Source: Serinus canaria
Taxonomy: Eukaryota > Chordata > Aves > Passeriformes > Fringillidae
NCBI RefSeq assembly: GCF_022539315.1
Contig: NC_066316.1
Span: forward strand, 55,119,994 to 55,183,993
Direction of reading: 5' to 3'
DNA length: 64,000 bases
Shown here: positions 45,531 through 60,129 of the stretch, piece after piece
Layout: every line of letters starts with the position of its first letter
Position numbering within the stretch: the stretch's first letter is position 1
The notes under the pieces: model-generated
Told to the model about the DNA's origin: nothing
The model's database searches: none
What the model saw: the letters and a program-made list of their open reading frames with translations, nothing else
Program-made: the position numbers and the translations under genes

Positions 45531-48500
45531 GAGACTTACCTCTTGTGTTTAGTGTCATTTTCTGAGGGTCTACCTTGGCTCAGTTAATTACATTGTACAA
45601 CAGATTTTTGTTAGTCATATGTAGATCTAATTTTCAAGATTGTCCCTCGGTACCAAATTAGCAGAGAAAACATCAACTGCAATTTGCTTACAAACATACT
45701 TTAAACACCAGCTGCTTGTAAAAATGCATAAGATGTTTTTAAATTAAAAAGCTCTGTGTTGCCTTAAAAATTCTTGCAACAGGGAGCATAACATTTACTC
45801 TCTGCAACATGTTTACTTATGTACTCAACAATAAGAAATCTTTGTGCCAGTAGGAAATCCAGAAAGTTTGAATTGTTTCATGTCCCTTTCTTTCTTTGTG
45901 GCACATCATGGTTGTATAAAAAAATTGTGATACTAGACTGTAATAGTAAGAGCCCTCTGAAGCAAGGTAAAAATCATGTAAGCTGTCATATGTTTAAGTA
46001 AATCAGTAGGAACACCACAGGACTTCCAATCTCACTGTATACAATTTAGCAATGGTTTTTGGCAAAATAAGCAGGTCACATTTCTTCTGACCTCCTCACC
46101 TCTGTTAAATAGCAGTTATATTCACAGTATTTGTACCTGATATACAAATGGAAAATATATAAGAGGTCCCAATGCCTTACACCACTACCACAGCCCCACC
46201 ACTCTGCCATGAATTAACAATGTAGCAGATAACAAGTACACATTTTAGTATTTCTATTTATACTCTCAGCGTGCTAATACTCATAGAGTTATTCTCTTGT
46301 CAGTACTGATACTCTTCACTCTTCTCAACACTCTCCTAAATAGCTTATATCCTGAAGGCTGACTTTCTTAAATAGATTAAGACGACTTTTACTGCTTAAC
46401 ATATCAGAAGACATATTCTTTCCTTGTAGTTACAATCAAGAACAAGATTTTCACTGTTCATACAGAACCCTTTAGCCTCACTATACCAATGTTTTCACAA
46501 AGTTTCTCATGTAGATGGTAATTCAATATATTGCATTATGTTTACATGCCAGTCTCAAATATGATTAAAATTCTTTCAGATTTCCCATCCATACACATTG
46601 ACACTGAAACCAATGAAATGCCTTTTTTTTACTTTACTGCATATCAATTTCTTAAATTCTGGTGACCAAAATCAAAGGTACTAGTTGTGCATGTCTTAGT
46701 AAGATTTATGGTTTGTATTATGTGGTGCTCAAACAAGCAATGAAACTTCTGGGAATGTGAGGGGTTGTCTACAAAAAAAAGATTACTTGTTTAATCCATT
46801 AATGTTTTGAATTCAGTTAATCTATTGATGAAATAATATATGTATAGATACAGCTATAGATTTACAAAAGAAATTGTATGAAATTATAAAAAAACAGGCT
46901 CAGCTCATTTAAGGCCAAGTGAAGATCAGAGGTAGCATATTCTTTCTCATATGAAATCCAACTTTTGTAGCAACTTCTTAGTGCAGATAATTGATGTCCA
47001 CCTGCACAGCCCTCCTAAGTCTACATCACATAAGTCTACTGCTTATGCAGCTGATAAAACAAGAAATTTATTCTTCTGTGCAGAACCAGGATAAATATTT
47101 ATTGCTGCTGAAATCGTTGTCACTCCAAGTGAATCCACTTGACCAGTGGATTAGGCTTCCAAAGTTTAACAGATGTTAATTATTGAGAGGATGATAGAGG
47201 GTAAATATTGCTTTTCCTTTACTATTTTTCCTGAATAAATTATGATTTAATATGGGCTTACAAGGACTATAAGCTAAAAAAGAAAAGCCATGAGCTAAAT
47301 TACTATTTATTTCTGTTCCTTTGATCTTAAATTAGTAGGTTCTCTTTCAGAGAAATCATTAACTGTAATTGTAAAGTTCAAAAATATTTCTGAATGTTTT
47401 TATTGCCATATGAATAGAAATTCTTTCTTATGAACAACTCAATTTTTTATTCAGGGAATAAGGTTCTCCTATTCCAGAGTTATCTGTATATTTAATTCCA
47501 ATTCACAGAAAATTTATTCTATTTCAAAACAAAATACATTACACATAGAAATTAGAAAGTCTATGTAAACTATTGTGTTAGGACTTAGTTGCAAATAGGG
47601 ACATTATACAATATATTTTTTTAAATACTGAGTTTAGTTTTAAACTTATATTTTGGCCCATTTTCAAGACGTAAATTGTGTTTTATTAAAGCTTTTTTTA
47701 AATTGATAAACCTATTAAAAGATAAAAAGAACATTAATATACCTGCAGGTATATATTTTTATCTGCTAAGTTTCATTTTTGAATGGGGTTTAGCCTCTTT
47801 TTTGTGCTTCTTCATTCCTCAGATCCTTTCAGAGAAAGGGAAAGAGAAACATTATACCAGCTCTTTGTTCAATCTGTCTTTCTCTTTTATTAGTATTTAG
47901 CAGAAATTTCTGTGATAACTGTGCTGAAAAGATATCAGTTGTATAAACTTGTGAACAGCAAATCATGAAAGTATGAAAAATAAAATTTGTATGCCGTGTC
48001 TTAGTTTCTACTGCATAACAAACTAGAAATAATGTGATTCAGCTTTCAGTTTGTAATCCAGCTTCCTAGCATTACAGGGAAATACATGGTTATTATTTAT
48101 TACACAGCTTAGACTAGTTGGGGAAATATTTAATTCAGTACAATAAGAAGTATTTGCTTTAAGAAATCAGATTTTAAACTGGTGTGTAGGTGAGAATGTT
48201 CCCTTTCAGGCCACCACAAGTATCACAGTTTGCTGGTAGTAAGCCATACACCTGGTAGAAAAAGCTTGAAGGATTAGAAATTAAAAGCAAATATTTTGGC
48301 TGCCATCTCCAAGGCCTGTTCAAAGCCAGGAAGAAAGCACATCATTTTAAAAGTTAACATGGAGGGAAACGTGATCCAAAAGATTTCTCCTTAAGCTTGC
48401 CCTTAAGGGCATGAGAGGAGCTCAATACAGGATTGTGATACACAGCCTACAGGCAAGAAATTGATCCATAAATCTTTGTAAATTAAACCAGTATTTGTGT

Positions 48501-51294
48501 TACTGAAAAATGGATTTCATCTGCTGGTGAACTCAGAACAGTCATAGGCACGATATATCCTCTGTAGGAGCTCAGTTTAGAGATGCTGCTATATTGTATT
48601 AGAAGCTGCTACAAAATTGCCACAAAACCCCTACTGTATGTATTTTCAATGTCATTCTAGTCTTGGTGGGTTTTGTAGGTAATAAATGTTAACTCTGAGG
48701 AGGATGAAAAAGCATCATGATAATTTTTGTATAAAACCTCAGTTAGCATGATTTAAATTCAGAGTAATTAGCAGCATCTTCTTTATTTATGCTAAAATTT
48801 AAACACCATGAAAAGCATCAAGAATATACAATTAAGGAGATCTGAGAGATCATAGAATTTAGTCCAGAGAGTACAGGACATCTCTATAACAAAACTTTAT
48901 TATCTTCTTTATATGTGCTATGTAATTTCAAATTTGTTGATTTAAAAGGTTGTGCAATTTTTAAATAGTTGTCTGATTAATATTTCTTGATTTTCATCAC
49001 CTTATTCTTGCAATGCTGATGACAAATTTCAATACTTTTCAGAATATTTTTCTATCTTTCAAGCTAAGACTTTCTGAGTCAGCAGACTCGAACTTTCACA
49101 AGGTCATCTTACACAATAACCCCTGGGGAAAAACTCCTAAAGCAAAACACTTATTTCTAATAGCAGAAAAAAAATAATAAAACTTCCTGAATCCCAGAGA
49201 ATTCAGAAATGGAGCAAAAGTTGCCATCTTGAAGTTTGCTATTTGTTACTTGGAGTCCACCAGTGTAGTGTCCACATTGTGAACATTGAACAGGGTATGA
49301 CTTGAAGGGAGAATGAGTTGAAGCCGGGTCTCTCCTTAATTATTAGGTTCTTGTCCAAGAGATTCTTTCTGCATTTAAAACTAGCCCTCAGATATCTGTT
49401 TTGCCTTCATGTGAGTATGTAATGAGGATGTGCCTGCAGAGCCTTTCTCTTTTAATTTTTCCAGACTTGTGAATTCTCTGCCTATGCTCTTAACAAGCAG
49501 GTAGAATGACAGGTTCTGTTCAAAACCAGTCATGCAACTGAGCTAGCACCATCCTGAATGCAGGCTGGGGAGTCCAAGATTGCCCCTCAGCTTTGCTCTT
49601 TACCCTGGTTTGACATGGACATGGGTATCACGTGCACTCCATTTCTGTCATGTCTTATCATTCACACGTGCAGGTACTGCATACACAACTCCCCTGCTCT
49701 CAGCTTACAGCACTCTACCATCCAAAGCTCACAGCAGGGACACTGAAAATCATTTACTGTTATTTTAACCAAATGCAGGGTTGTAGAAGGCTTGGTTCTT
49801 CTCTTGGACAGAATCATGTTCTGAGCAAACAAAGGCTGAGTTTTTAAAGAAAAATTTAAGTACTTTTGTACTCCCCCATTTCTGGTCAGCCAGAGGCAGG
49901 TGGGAACTGGCTGGCAGGGAGTGGTGCTGCTTTTCAGCACTGTATAAACATTCCCAGGGCAGTGCTTCACTGCTTGGGCCACTTCTTCCCTAGCAGCATA
50001 GGAAGTGCAACCACCCACCTTCACACCATTGAAATCATGGTGTCAACTCCATCTCCTGAAGCAGCTGGAGACTACACTTTTTAACTTAAAAATACCTGGT
50101 ATGGATAACATCTTAAAAAAAAAAAAAAACAAAACAAAAATCCAAAACAGTCAGTGCTTTAACATCAGAATAGAGAAGACAGAACCATCTTCTTACCTGC
50201 TGAGTGGATGTAAAACAAGCAGGTGAAAGCACATGCAAAGACACAAACTTACAGAAATCATTACACTACTGCAGTGATACTTTTCCTTCCTGCTGAAAGG
50301 TTGGCTATAACAAGTGTAGGAGCTCATGCCATCAGCGCCACTCTACATCCTTGGGTACTAAACTTGGCCATGATTTCAAGCTTGCTATCATGTTAATCTT
50401 TCTGTGATGCCAACAACCATACCAGTACCCACACATTCCTCCAAGGTATGAGCCCTCTACAAAAAAGGAGGAAGGCAAAGAAAAGTGCAAAAGGCAAAAT
50501 AAAGTATGTACCAAAGATTTTTTTCTTTCATTAGATATTTGTCATGCATAATATTTTTGAGTCCTATTTTGCCGTCAGCAAAAGCACAGCATTCCTACAT
50601 TGCTGATTATCAATAATTTCCAAAAGTAATGTCAGAAAAATATCAGAGTTCAACATAATATAATTGAATTTATCTGTTTATTGATGCATTTATGAGTGTT
50701 GTTTAGAACACACATATTTCTTGAATTACTACCTTGTTTTATAGTCAATGCTGTTTGGTTTTAAATTCTACTTCGCTGAAGTTATTTCTAATTCTTTCAG
50801 CTCCTAGTGCTTCCTATCTTATTAAGAATGTAAAGCCATCTCTCTGCATACAGACTTGCAGGCATGATGAGGTGGATTCAAAGTTAATGAAGCTTCCTCT
50901 TAATTTTAACCCCTGAATACGGCCATGACCTTCTCGTCCTACATTGTTGAATTATAATGAGGTTGGGGGTGGTTTAATCTATTGATCCTGTTGTCCATGA
51001 CAGCACTGCTATATTATTAATTGCAGACACAGACTACATGTGCATACTTATCCCTTACTTCAAGAAGAGATACTTTGCAATCTTTATGTAATAGAGCCAT
51101 GCTCGGCATCTAATTATCCCAGCTCAGGCTTCCTAACTAGAGTATGTTCTTAATTTGCTGTGGAATGCTAGTCACCATAAGAGCAATATATATTGCACTA
51201 CAAGGCATTCATAACATAGCTGAATTTTAGGCATCAAATGTATGAGGAGTATGTTACAGAAGTTTAAGAACCAGTGCTGAGTGTAATAATAGTT

Positions 51295-51311
51295 CCAGGA
51301 CTCAGTCCTGG
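51295..51311. repeat. Short near-palindrome
   Basis: CCAGGACT-C-AGTCCTGG is an 8-bp inverted repeat around one base. It could be chance. Confidence 0.6.
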
Positions 51312-54300
51312 TTTTCAAGATGCACTTTAGTTCAAAGGCTATCCAGTGGTGTTCAGGATAATTTTTTCTGCATTGCAATATGAATGAGTTTAGAGCATAC
51401 CCACAGCTACAAGCTGGTAAAATAAGAGTGTTCAGAAATGTTTACAGTAACTGAGGCTAACTAGTACAGAACAGCCTGTGCCTCAGCCAGTGAATCCCCA
51501 GTGCCTCCAAAAGAGGTTGACTATGTGCTTGAGACCTCTTTGTGGCAATGTCCATTCAGTGTTAACTTTTGAACAGTACCCAGGAATCATTTGGGAAAAA
51601 GTTGGTTAGTACATGCTACTAACACGGTTCTAGCACTAGAAGACAGTATTCCTATGCCCAGGGAGCTCCTCAGGTAACTTATAATTAGCTGGCATCAAGA
51701 CAGCCACAGTGGACCAGCTAAGCTGCTGTAACATAATAGGGTGAGCTTTTAGAATACAGAATGATCTTTGCTGAAACTGTATCATTTGAAAAGTGATTGG
51801 AATTTGCCCCACAATCCTAATTATATTTACAGCAGTGAGATAATTTGTTGGGTAGCAATCAGTTCACATTCAGATTTCAAACCAAAGGGGTAAAATTTAG
51901 GGAAATCTCTGGAACCTAAGCAGGTCAATGGAGAAAATACCAGGTTGGACTGTTAAGACATCTCCTGGCAGTCTGTGTCACACTGCCTCATTTTATTCCT
52001 GTTTCCAGTGACTGAATCCTGTTTAAGAGAGAAGTAACAATGCACTGATGTTGTAAGAAATGTGTGCAGTGGCTGTTGTTTCCCAAATGATAGTACTCCA
52101 GACAGACAGATAGATATAGATGGACCGCAGGAACTTGAAAGCCAGTTTTTGTGAATAAATTACCATGCATGTATAGATCTGATCCCCTCTTAGAAAAGAT
52201 GCAGATCTCTAACAGTGCCATGGAAGAAAAGTGCAAGAATGATCCACATCCTCAGATAACTGAGCTGAATTAAAGGGATTCTGTTCTGTTTCATCCTGGG
52301 CACATAGAAAGGATGTGTTTTGTCCTGTCCTGGAAGGAGTAAACAGAGAGATAAAGAGGGTTGTGTATGATGATAGAAAGGCAGGGAAAAAAGACTTCTA
52401 ATGCTGAGCAATGTCAAGGAAATGGAAAGAAAGTGGTTTTTTTTCTGAAATTCCTGCTGCAAGTTAGGAAGAAGAGGTGGCTAAGAGCTGAAAGTATGAC
52501 TTAACTCCCTGACCTTCTTGCCCTAGCTATGCCTGAGTATAACCTGCAGTATTTAGCAAGTTAAGATTTTGGCTGGTAATACCCAGAGTCTGCATGTGAA
52601 AACAGCACATAGATTACATGTCAGCCATAGATTCCCAGGGATTTACCTCTCAGATGAAGCCTGTAATTTATGTTTGGTAAGACAGATCTTTCTGCCGTTC
52701 TAAATCAAAATACCTACATGATTCACAGCATGAGACTCTAGTCCAAATCGTGTATAGATAATTTCTATTATACTGAAAGGATTATGGTGCCGGTTTTTCT
52801 TGCAAATTCCAGGAGCAAAATTTTGGAATAACTGCAGTGAATGTAAAAGTTTTTCTTCATTAAATGAGAAGTGAATTAGCTCCAAAATGTGTGTTGCAAA
52901 TATATAAATGACAGATCATGTTGCATTGTCATTGTCAAGTTTAAACCCCAGCAGGCATATATTTACCTCCCTTGATAAATGTGTTAAATCGAGCACATCA
53001 TCAAGTTAAATACACTATAAATTTGTGGCTAAATCACAATAAATTTAGTAAATTCTTTCTTTTTAGTGCTCTTCCTGAGAAAAAGACACTGATTACTCAA
53101 TTCAATTATGATGCTAAAAAACAGAGAATTTTGAGACAAACAAGCTTTTTCCAAGCAGAAAAGCAAAGCAAGAAAACTATGTAATATTCTTGAAAATGTG
53201 CTGAGATGTTGTAGTTTTGAACAATTCAGCAAGGAGTTGTCAGATCTGTGACAGATTTTTATGAGATGTTTCCTTGATAACGATGTTAAGAACTGGTTCC
53301 CCTGTGGAGTATCTTTTGCAGCCATTGTACTGCTAACAGCTACTGCTTCTCTCTGTACAAGGAGAAAAAATTTCTAGAGTGGCACAGTCCAGCTGAATAT
53401 TTACAGCTAAATTCATCTAAAATTGATTTAGACTCCAGGATTCTTCTGCCTGGCTCTTCAACCTCTCCTCAAAGGGATGGTAATTCAAGTAATGCAGGTA
53501 GTCCTAGAGACACATCCAAAAATCTCCCAGCACAGCAAGGCAAGAGGGCAAGTCTCTGTCACTGTGGGAGAGCAGGTGGAAAGGGGAGCAGGTATTGTCC
53601 TGCACCTCCAAGTGCCCTACATTTAGATTTGCTTCTGGAGCAAGCTGGTCCAAGAGACACATCCCTCATCTGGAATACAGCCCCAGTGCTGACAGATTCC
53701 AGGCTACTGCCTGAAATGTGATTATCTCTGATATGTATAACTGAAAGTCTGGAAGAAGACACTTTGAATGCTGCTTTCCAAGATGCTTGTGAAGTGCTGG
53801 CATGAGAAATTGGACCCAATAAAATAAGAGGGGAAGGCAAAAATAGAAGTGATAGACATTTATTAGCCATTTGTGGAAAGTGTTGGTCATCATGCATGCT
53901 AAGTGGTGATAATGATGCGCTGTGATTGTGTGGTGACTCAGAGCTGACTCCAGAAGGCTGCAGCAGCTGCTGTGCTTCCAGCCATCCTCTTCCCCACTGC
54001 TATGGGGAACTGGGAGTGCTGGTGGAGAAACAGTGGCTTTGCCCATTCTGCCCAAGATAGGAGCCTGGAGAGGAAAAGCTGGCAGGTTGTCACGACTGCC
54101 TTCTTTTTGTATTCCCCTTTTGCTCTCACATCAGTAACTCCCTCCAGTGACTGGAGGAACAAAGGGAGCTGAGACATTTCTACAGGAGGTCAGCACTGGC
54201 AAATGGGTCTCACCTGGTGCACGTGCAAGAAGTGGCTACCCTTCCTTTACTTGTGACTCAGCAGCTGGTGATTTGGCTGGGTCACTCACCCTTCTACCAC

Positions 54301-57300
54301 AGGCAAGCTGAGGAGCTCTAAGTAGCCTCAGGGGTTCAGTGAAAGCAGAAAGATTTGGTGCCCCAGAATTTTATTAGCTGCTGTTATTCACTGTAAGGTG
54401 AGGTCTGCTTAAATATGACAGGCAGCTCTTTCAAAACACCTGGAGGTGGAGAGGAAGGTGGAGGAGTACAGGATGAGTTTCTTTCTTCAACTAGAGAGAG
54501 GGAGTGGGGAGGTGCATGACACTGAATCATATCTACACTCTTTTGTATTGAAAAATAGACTGGGGAGATGTTCTGCTACTGACACAGGCCTTCAGCCAGC
54601 AGGTGCATGGATGTTCAGAGCCCATGAAACTTTTTTGGGTGACTTACTGCCATTAGGAGCCTCTCATGAAGAACTTCTTGCTAGGTATGTCTGTCTTATG
54701 AGTTTTTTGCTTATTTCAGGTTTAGAAATTGAGGCCAGAGAAGAGAAGTTGCACTTTAATAGGCCTGAGGTGTGCAGGGCTGTTTCACAGCTTTGGCACG
54801 TGGCACCTCAGTATTGCAGAGTCTCTAGAGGAGAGCTTTCTCCCACTCTTCTCCTCAAACTTTTTTGATTTGGTCATTTCATTTGGAAATTTTCTATCCT
54901 TCATATTTAATTTTTATAGAAATAATTACAAACCAACACAACATTATACCTAACTTTGCTAAGTGGCTGTTGGAGTTGCCTACCAGCTCATTTCTGTCTT
55001 CATCATCCCACCCCAACGTGATCCCACGCTTTGCTGCAGTTGCTGCTGCAGGAGATGGGGGAGAACATTAACACCCTCCTGTAAGTTGTTTTTGATGGTA
55101 AAACTGATACATTGTTTAAAAGGAGAGATGGCTGAGGTCAATCACCAAGTCATGTTTGCTTGAGGGTGTTGCGCTCATATTTTGTTACAACATGTCGATA
55201 AGTAGGTTTTGGCCTTTGGAAGGACACACTTTGGACGGAAGTTTTTCTGTTGACAGTACTTAGCACTAGGCTGAAGTTTTCATTATCATCATCTCATCTC
55301 AGGGAAGTCTTTACATTTACTAAGCTAATTATTTTACATGAGAATCTTCAATGAATAAAATCCAAAACAATCCCAAAGCAAAATTTACTGTATTGTGGTC
55401 TAATGTAACCTCATAGACCAAAAATGATCTTTCAGAGGGAAGTGCTGCAGTCACTAGCCAGGGTATAATGACAAATTAACTCAAAATACATGTGAATTGT
55501 ATAGTGATATTCTGAGAAAACATCTCTCACTTCAACCCTTGGATGCTGCCTGTTAAACTTCTCTAATTGTCTTGGGAAAGCTTAGGGTGCTTGATTCCCT
55601 TCCAAGGCCTAATCCAAGGGGTGCATCAAGGGATCAGAATGGATCAGCCTGGCTCCAAACGGTGTTCTGGTTGATGTGGACATGGATAGCCTAAAAGGGG
55701 CTGTCGAGTCAAGAGGACACATTACATTACTGAAATCACAACAGACATTTTACCTGATGAGCTCTGCCCTGGAAGGAATGAAATAATTAATGCCACCCAG
55801 ACACCACTTCCTAGGCCTTGCATTACAGTTATTTTTCTTACTGCATTTCTTTCACTTGCTTTACTGACCTCTGCCTCAGTTTTCCTAAGAAAAGTTTTAT
55901 TCATTACATACACCAAAAGTTCAAGTAGACATTTTTTGTGGAGGGAGATGAAGGTTAGAGAAAGCTTCTTTATGTCTTTATTACAAGGGAACTAGAATGC
56001 TGCATTTGTGAACACAGAAAAGTCACCCAATTATTTAAAATCAAACAGCTTTTGTTCAAGGTGAGAAAATGTAATTTCTCCATTTTTTTTCCCAGTAGTA
56101 TTCTGCAGACTTTGGTGGAATTATTCTAGTTTATGGTTACCTAAAATTGGAAAGAAAAAGACATCCCTTTTTAGTTTTTCATTCTTTCTTTTCTAGTACT
56201 TGATTCTCACACTGTTTTTCATTATATACTGAGGAGGAAGGAGATCTGTTGTGGTGTGTAACAAATTCTGTACAACCTCTGCTGTTTGTCTGAAAGCTTG
56301 CTGAATACAGCTCTGCAATGTCAAATGTCTTTGATTTGATTTGGACTGGACCAGATGTCAACAAATTGGAATTTAATGTTGTTGAGACAGAGGACAATGT
56401 AGGAAGCATAAAGGGTTTCATTACAAATTACAATTAAAGACATTCAGATGCAGTTGTGCAATTTTTATATACCACAACTAAGAGCAATTAGGAAAAAATC
56501 AGAAATCCTGTTTTTCTCTCATTCCTTATGAAGAAGTGAATGGGAATTTAGGACTTTTATCATAAAACATGGTCATGGTGGGGTTTTTTTTGTTTTCATC
56601 ATAACTTTCATTTTTAAAATAAAAATTTGTGGTATACAAGGTGACATTCTTCTTTAGCTCTTTTAAATTATACATGATTTATCTGGTAGAATATTAGACA
56701 GAAACTCAAAAAAAAAAAAACCAGTGTTAAGGAGCAAAAAACAGCCTTTATTATAGTTTCAGACTGATCTGCAGTAGTATGCATAAAGCTGGCAATGATC
56801 TTTTCTTTCTTCATGCTGCCAGCAGCAAATATACTTACAATGGTGTTTTACATGCAGAGGAGATTGCAAAGCATGTTCTAAAAGTCAGAAATGCACAAAA
56901 ATTAACTGTTTGGACTGCCTGTGTGAGCATTTGCCAGATCATGATTAGATGATGATTGTCTGTTGTTTAAATATGTAGTAGAAAATACAGAAGAACAATG
57001 AAGAGGGAGAACTTCCACTGCAACATGGCATCTGACTCTCTGCAGGAGAAAGCTCCTTTTCTCCAGGCTGTCTGTGGTGGAACAAAGGTTTCTTTTTCTA
57101 GTTCTGACTTACCCTTAGTACATGGACCTGGGACCTCAGAGACACTTTTCTTCTGCCCACCAGATGTGCGCTCACATTTTCTTTATGAGAGCAGATGGTC
57201 TGGCTTTCAGCAAAATGGTTGTAATGGGATGTGGTATTGACTGGTAAACCTCAAGAAATTTGAAGGAGTCAGGAAGGGACTGGGACCAGTCTTCTTCAAT

Positions 57301-57414
57301 CCTGAACAGCCACATCTCCTTCCTGGTGCAGGGAGTATGGTGGGAATGGAGAAAGAAAAACCTCCAAAGAGTGGTTTCAGTGGTTTCATATGCAACTGTA
57401 TAAATATTTCCAGA

Positions 57415-57545
57415 GGGGTTTTTTCTTGGTTTTAATTTGATTTTGTTGTTTGCTTGTTTCTTTGGGGGGCAGGGTGTTGGGTTGGATTTGGTTATTTGTG
57501 TTTTTGTTTGGTTGGTTCTGGTTTTGGTTTTTGCTTTCTTTATTT
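57415..57545. repeat. G/T-rich low-complexity tract
   Basis: About 130 bases composed almost wholly of T and G on the + strand (TTTG, GGTT and GGGGGG runs), almost lacking A and C. It is a strand-asymmetric simple sequence. Confidence 0.75.
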
Positions 57546-58944
57546 CTGCATAGCTGTATATATTTCAGATTGCATTAGTTCTGCACACTGTGTTAGATGC
57601 CTAAGGTTTTATGTCTATTTTTGCTGAATTTAGACCTGATCCTTTCTGGAGCCTAACCTTCAAAAAATCATAAATTCAGATGATCTATGTTGCACCCCAT
57701 TGATGTTGAGGGAGGTTATAAGAAATATTGCTCCTTGGTTTGTGGAGATCTCCATGGAGATACTCCCTGGTATGTCTTCAAGAAAATTATTTTACTGGAA
57801 GAACACCTAACTCTTCACTTTTTTTCTTTCAGATGAATGAAAAAAGACATTGGCCAATTATAATTTTCAGATTCATGCACCTTCTAATTGTAACTAAATT
57901 TTGCAAAGCAGTTGATAAATCCTTTCAGAACTTTGTCAAGAACAAGTATGTCTAAAAGTGGTTTTCATTGCATTTTTATGTGAAATAAAGGATAAGTAAG
58001 ATTAGTTCATAAGTACTAATCTTCCTGATTTCCATAAAATCCTCATTTACCAAGAGTAGTTTTTTTCTCTACTGGCAATATGTCTAGTTCTACTGTTTTC
58101 TAGAAATCCAAATCTGGCCAGAGAATGATCTTAAAAGTGACTAGAATAGTAATAGCATCTATTAAATGTCTCTGGTCTGGTAGAATCCAGTTTAGATTGA
58201 CTTCATATCAGACATGAGTGATAAAATCCACATTTTTGAGATTAAACCTCTTGAAGTGCACGACTTTATTCAGTGAGTGGTCCTGAACCTAGGAGCTGAA
58301 ATGCTTGATTTTGCAAGCAAGAACAGTTCTTCTGATGATCCACGGCTAATTTTCTTCCTCCTCATTTTTTTGTTATTATGTTAAATATATCCAAAATGTC
58401 TATCTTGCTGTAACTAATTTTATACGCAACCTTGAAATTATTTAAAGGTACAATTTTTCTTACCAATTAAAATCAAAGCTTGAATTCTGTCTTTCAGGCT
58501 CCCTTTTTTTCTTTACTACCCTTTATCCCATTCCCAATGTTTTAGAGTAAAATAAGAAGCAGGTGTTTTATTATTGCTATAATTATTATGATTATTATTT
58601 ATCTCAAGTACATAGAGGAGCAAACAAGACAGAAAATACCAGAAAGATAATGCAAATAGAGACAGAAATCTATAAATGAGTTTTCATACATACTTCAGAA
58701 GAATGAATGGGTAAGAAATATCATTTGAAAGGAAGAACACATGGCAATGGAAACTGTTGCTACAATTTAATGTTATTCCTTCTCGTGATTGAAGCAAAGG
58801 GCAGGTTATTCCCTTCCTTTTTGCAAGGGTCTCACAAGTCTACTCCACTCTATCATGTCAGGATGATTTTGCTGCTTTGATAACAGCAAAATATTGATAA
58901 CTCGTGTTAGTTGTTATCTTTTCTATTCTTCAGCTTCTTTTCTG

Positions 58945-59590
58945 AGAATGGATAGAATCACAAGATAAATTCATCAGGAAGGGACATTGAGATGTGGGCA
59001 TTCAGCCCAGCCTCCTGTTCAAGGCAGGGTCAGCTGTGTGCTCACCAGGTTGCTCAGTGTTATCTCTGCCCATTATGTCTCACCCTCCTGATGCAAAGAG
59101 CCTTACTCCATCTTCCCACTTATTTTCCAAGAGGTGCAGGGGAGCTACAGAAAAGAACACCAAAAAGGAAAGGAACCACCTCTGCTGCAGGCTGAACCAG
59201 CCTTGCTTTCTCAGTTCGTCCTCACAGGGTGAGTGCTCCAATCCCTGACTATCTTGGCGGCCTTCCACTAAATCCACCCTAGTTTATTTATGTCTTTCCT
59301 GTATTGGAAAGCACAAAATTGAATGCAATACTGTAGAAACTGTACAAGGAATGCTGTGTAAAGGGAGATGATTGCTTTGCTCCATCTCTTCTAGTCACAC
59401 AGCCGAGAATATTGTTTTTTGTCTTTGCTGCCAAGGCACACTGCTGGCTCCTGCTCACTCTGTGTCTGCCAACACACCTTACATCTTGCCAGCAGTGCTG
59501 CTCTCCTCAGTCAAGCCCAACTGGCATAACTGCAAGGAGTTCTTCCTTCCCAGGTGAAGGAGCTTGCACTTGTCCTGTAGCCTCCATCTT
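58945..59590 (-). mobile_element. CR1 LINE fragment (minus orientation, internal plus 3' parts)
   Basis: It reads as a diverged reverse-complemented CR1: AGAATCACAAGATAAATTCA at the 3' end, then CCTCCTGTTCAAGGCAGGGTC, later GGTGAGTGCTCCAATCCCTG, GGCGGCCTTCCACTA, GCACACTGCTGGCTCCTG and CCCAGGTGAAGGAGCTTGCA, in the same order as the corresponding CR1 blocks. It is one of the longest copies here and is heavily mutated. Confidence 0.75.
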
Positions 59591-59852
59591 TAGTTTGTGC
59601 TAAATTCCAGGGTGTTTATAAAAGACACCTGCATGACTTAGAAAGAAATCCTCACTGTAAATGCAGAGTCTGGGTAGAAATAATTTATAAGGAGCAAAAG
59701 CCTATCACAGGGTTTAGAGAAAGAGAAGAACATCTTCAGTGAGCTGGGCACGTATCTTCCAATTAGTAGAGCAAATTTTCTCTTTCAGTTATCTTTCTCA
59801 GAACAAAATCTGTGGGCCAGTCAATATATTTAAAGAAAAAAAAATTAATCTT

Positions 59853-59905
59853 AGAAAGATAGAATCATATAATATGCTGAATTGGAAGGCACTTGCACAG
59901 TACAG
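59853..59905 (-). mobile_element. CR1 3' end remnant (minus orientation)
   Basis: AGAATCATATAATATGCTGA then ATTGGAAGGCACTTGCA resembles the first 50 bases of a reverse-complemented CR1 3' end of another subfamily (AGAATCATAGAATATG, GTTGGAAGGGACC). Confidence 0.55.
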
Positions 59906-60129
59906 TTCTGAACTGAGATAATTTTTTTATTCAGTGATTTATTTAAAAACATTATGCTAATACTTCCTGGGTAAGAGACTACTATGCTGGATTATGCACA
60001 CTCTAAATCTGAGGATTGTCTGCAATCACATCCAAGAAATCAGATCTTGCAAAAAACCCAAGTCAAACCCACATGAGCATCTTTCTTTCTGTTGTAGGAG
60101 TCATCATTGACTTTCTAGGAGAAGAGAAT

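Noticed and set aside
49558..50084. Several overlapping open frames on both strands, up to 120 codons
   Set aside because: Three plus-strand frames and one minus-strand frame compete over the same bases, with no recognisable product. This pattern fits chance rather than a gene.
50111..50140. A-rich run as a possible processed-pseudogene tail
   Set aside because: The sequence before it matches no coding sequence I know and no target-site duplication is visible.
56425..56465. Possible VIP peptide sequence (codons reading HSDAV)
   Set aside because: Only five residues match, the strand is opposite to that expected from mammalian order, and the rest does not continue as VIP. Chance match.
58992..59603. 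Overlapping open frames of 60-84 codons
   Set aside because: They sit in a reverse-oriented CR1 fragment.
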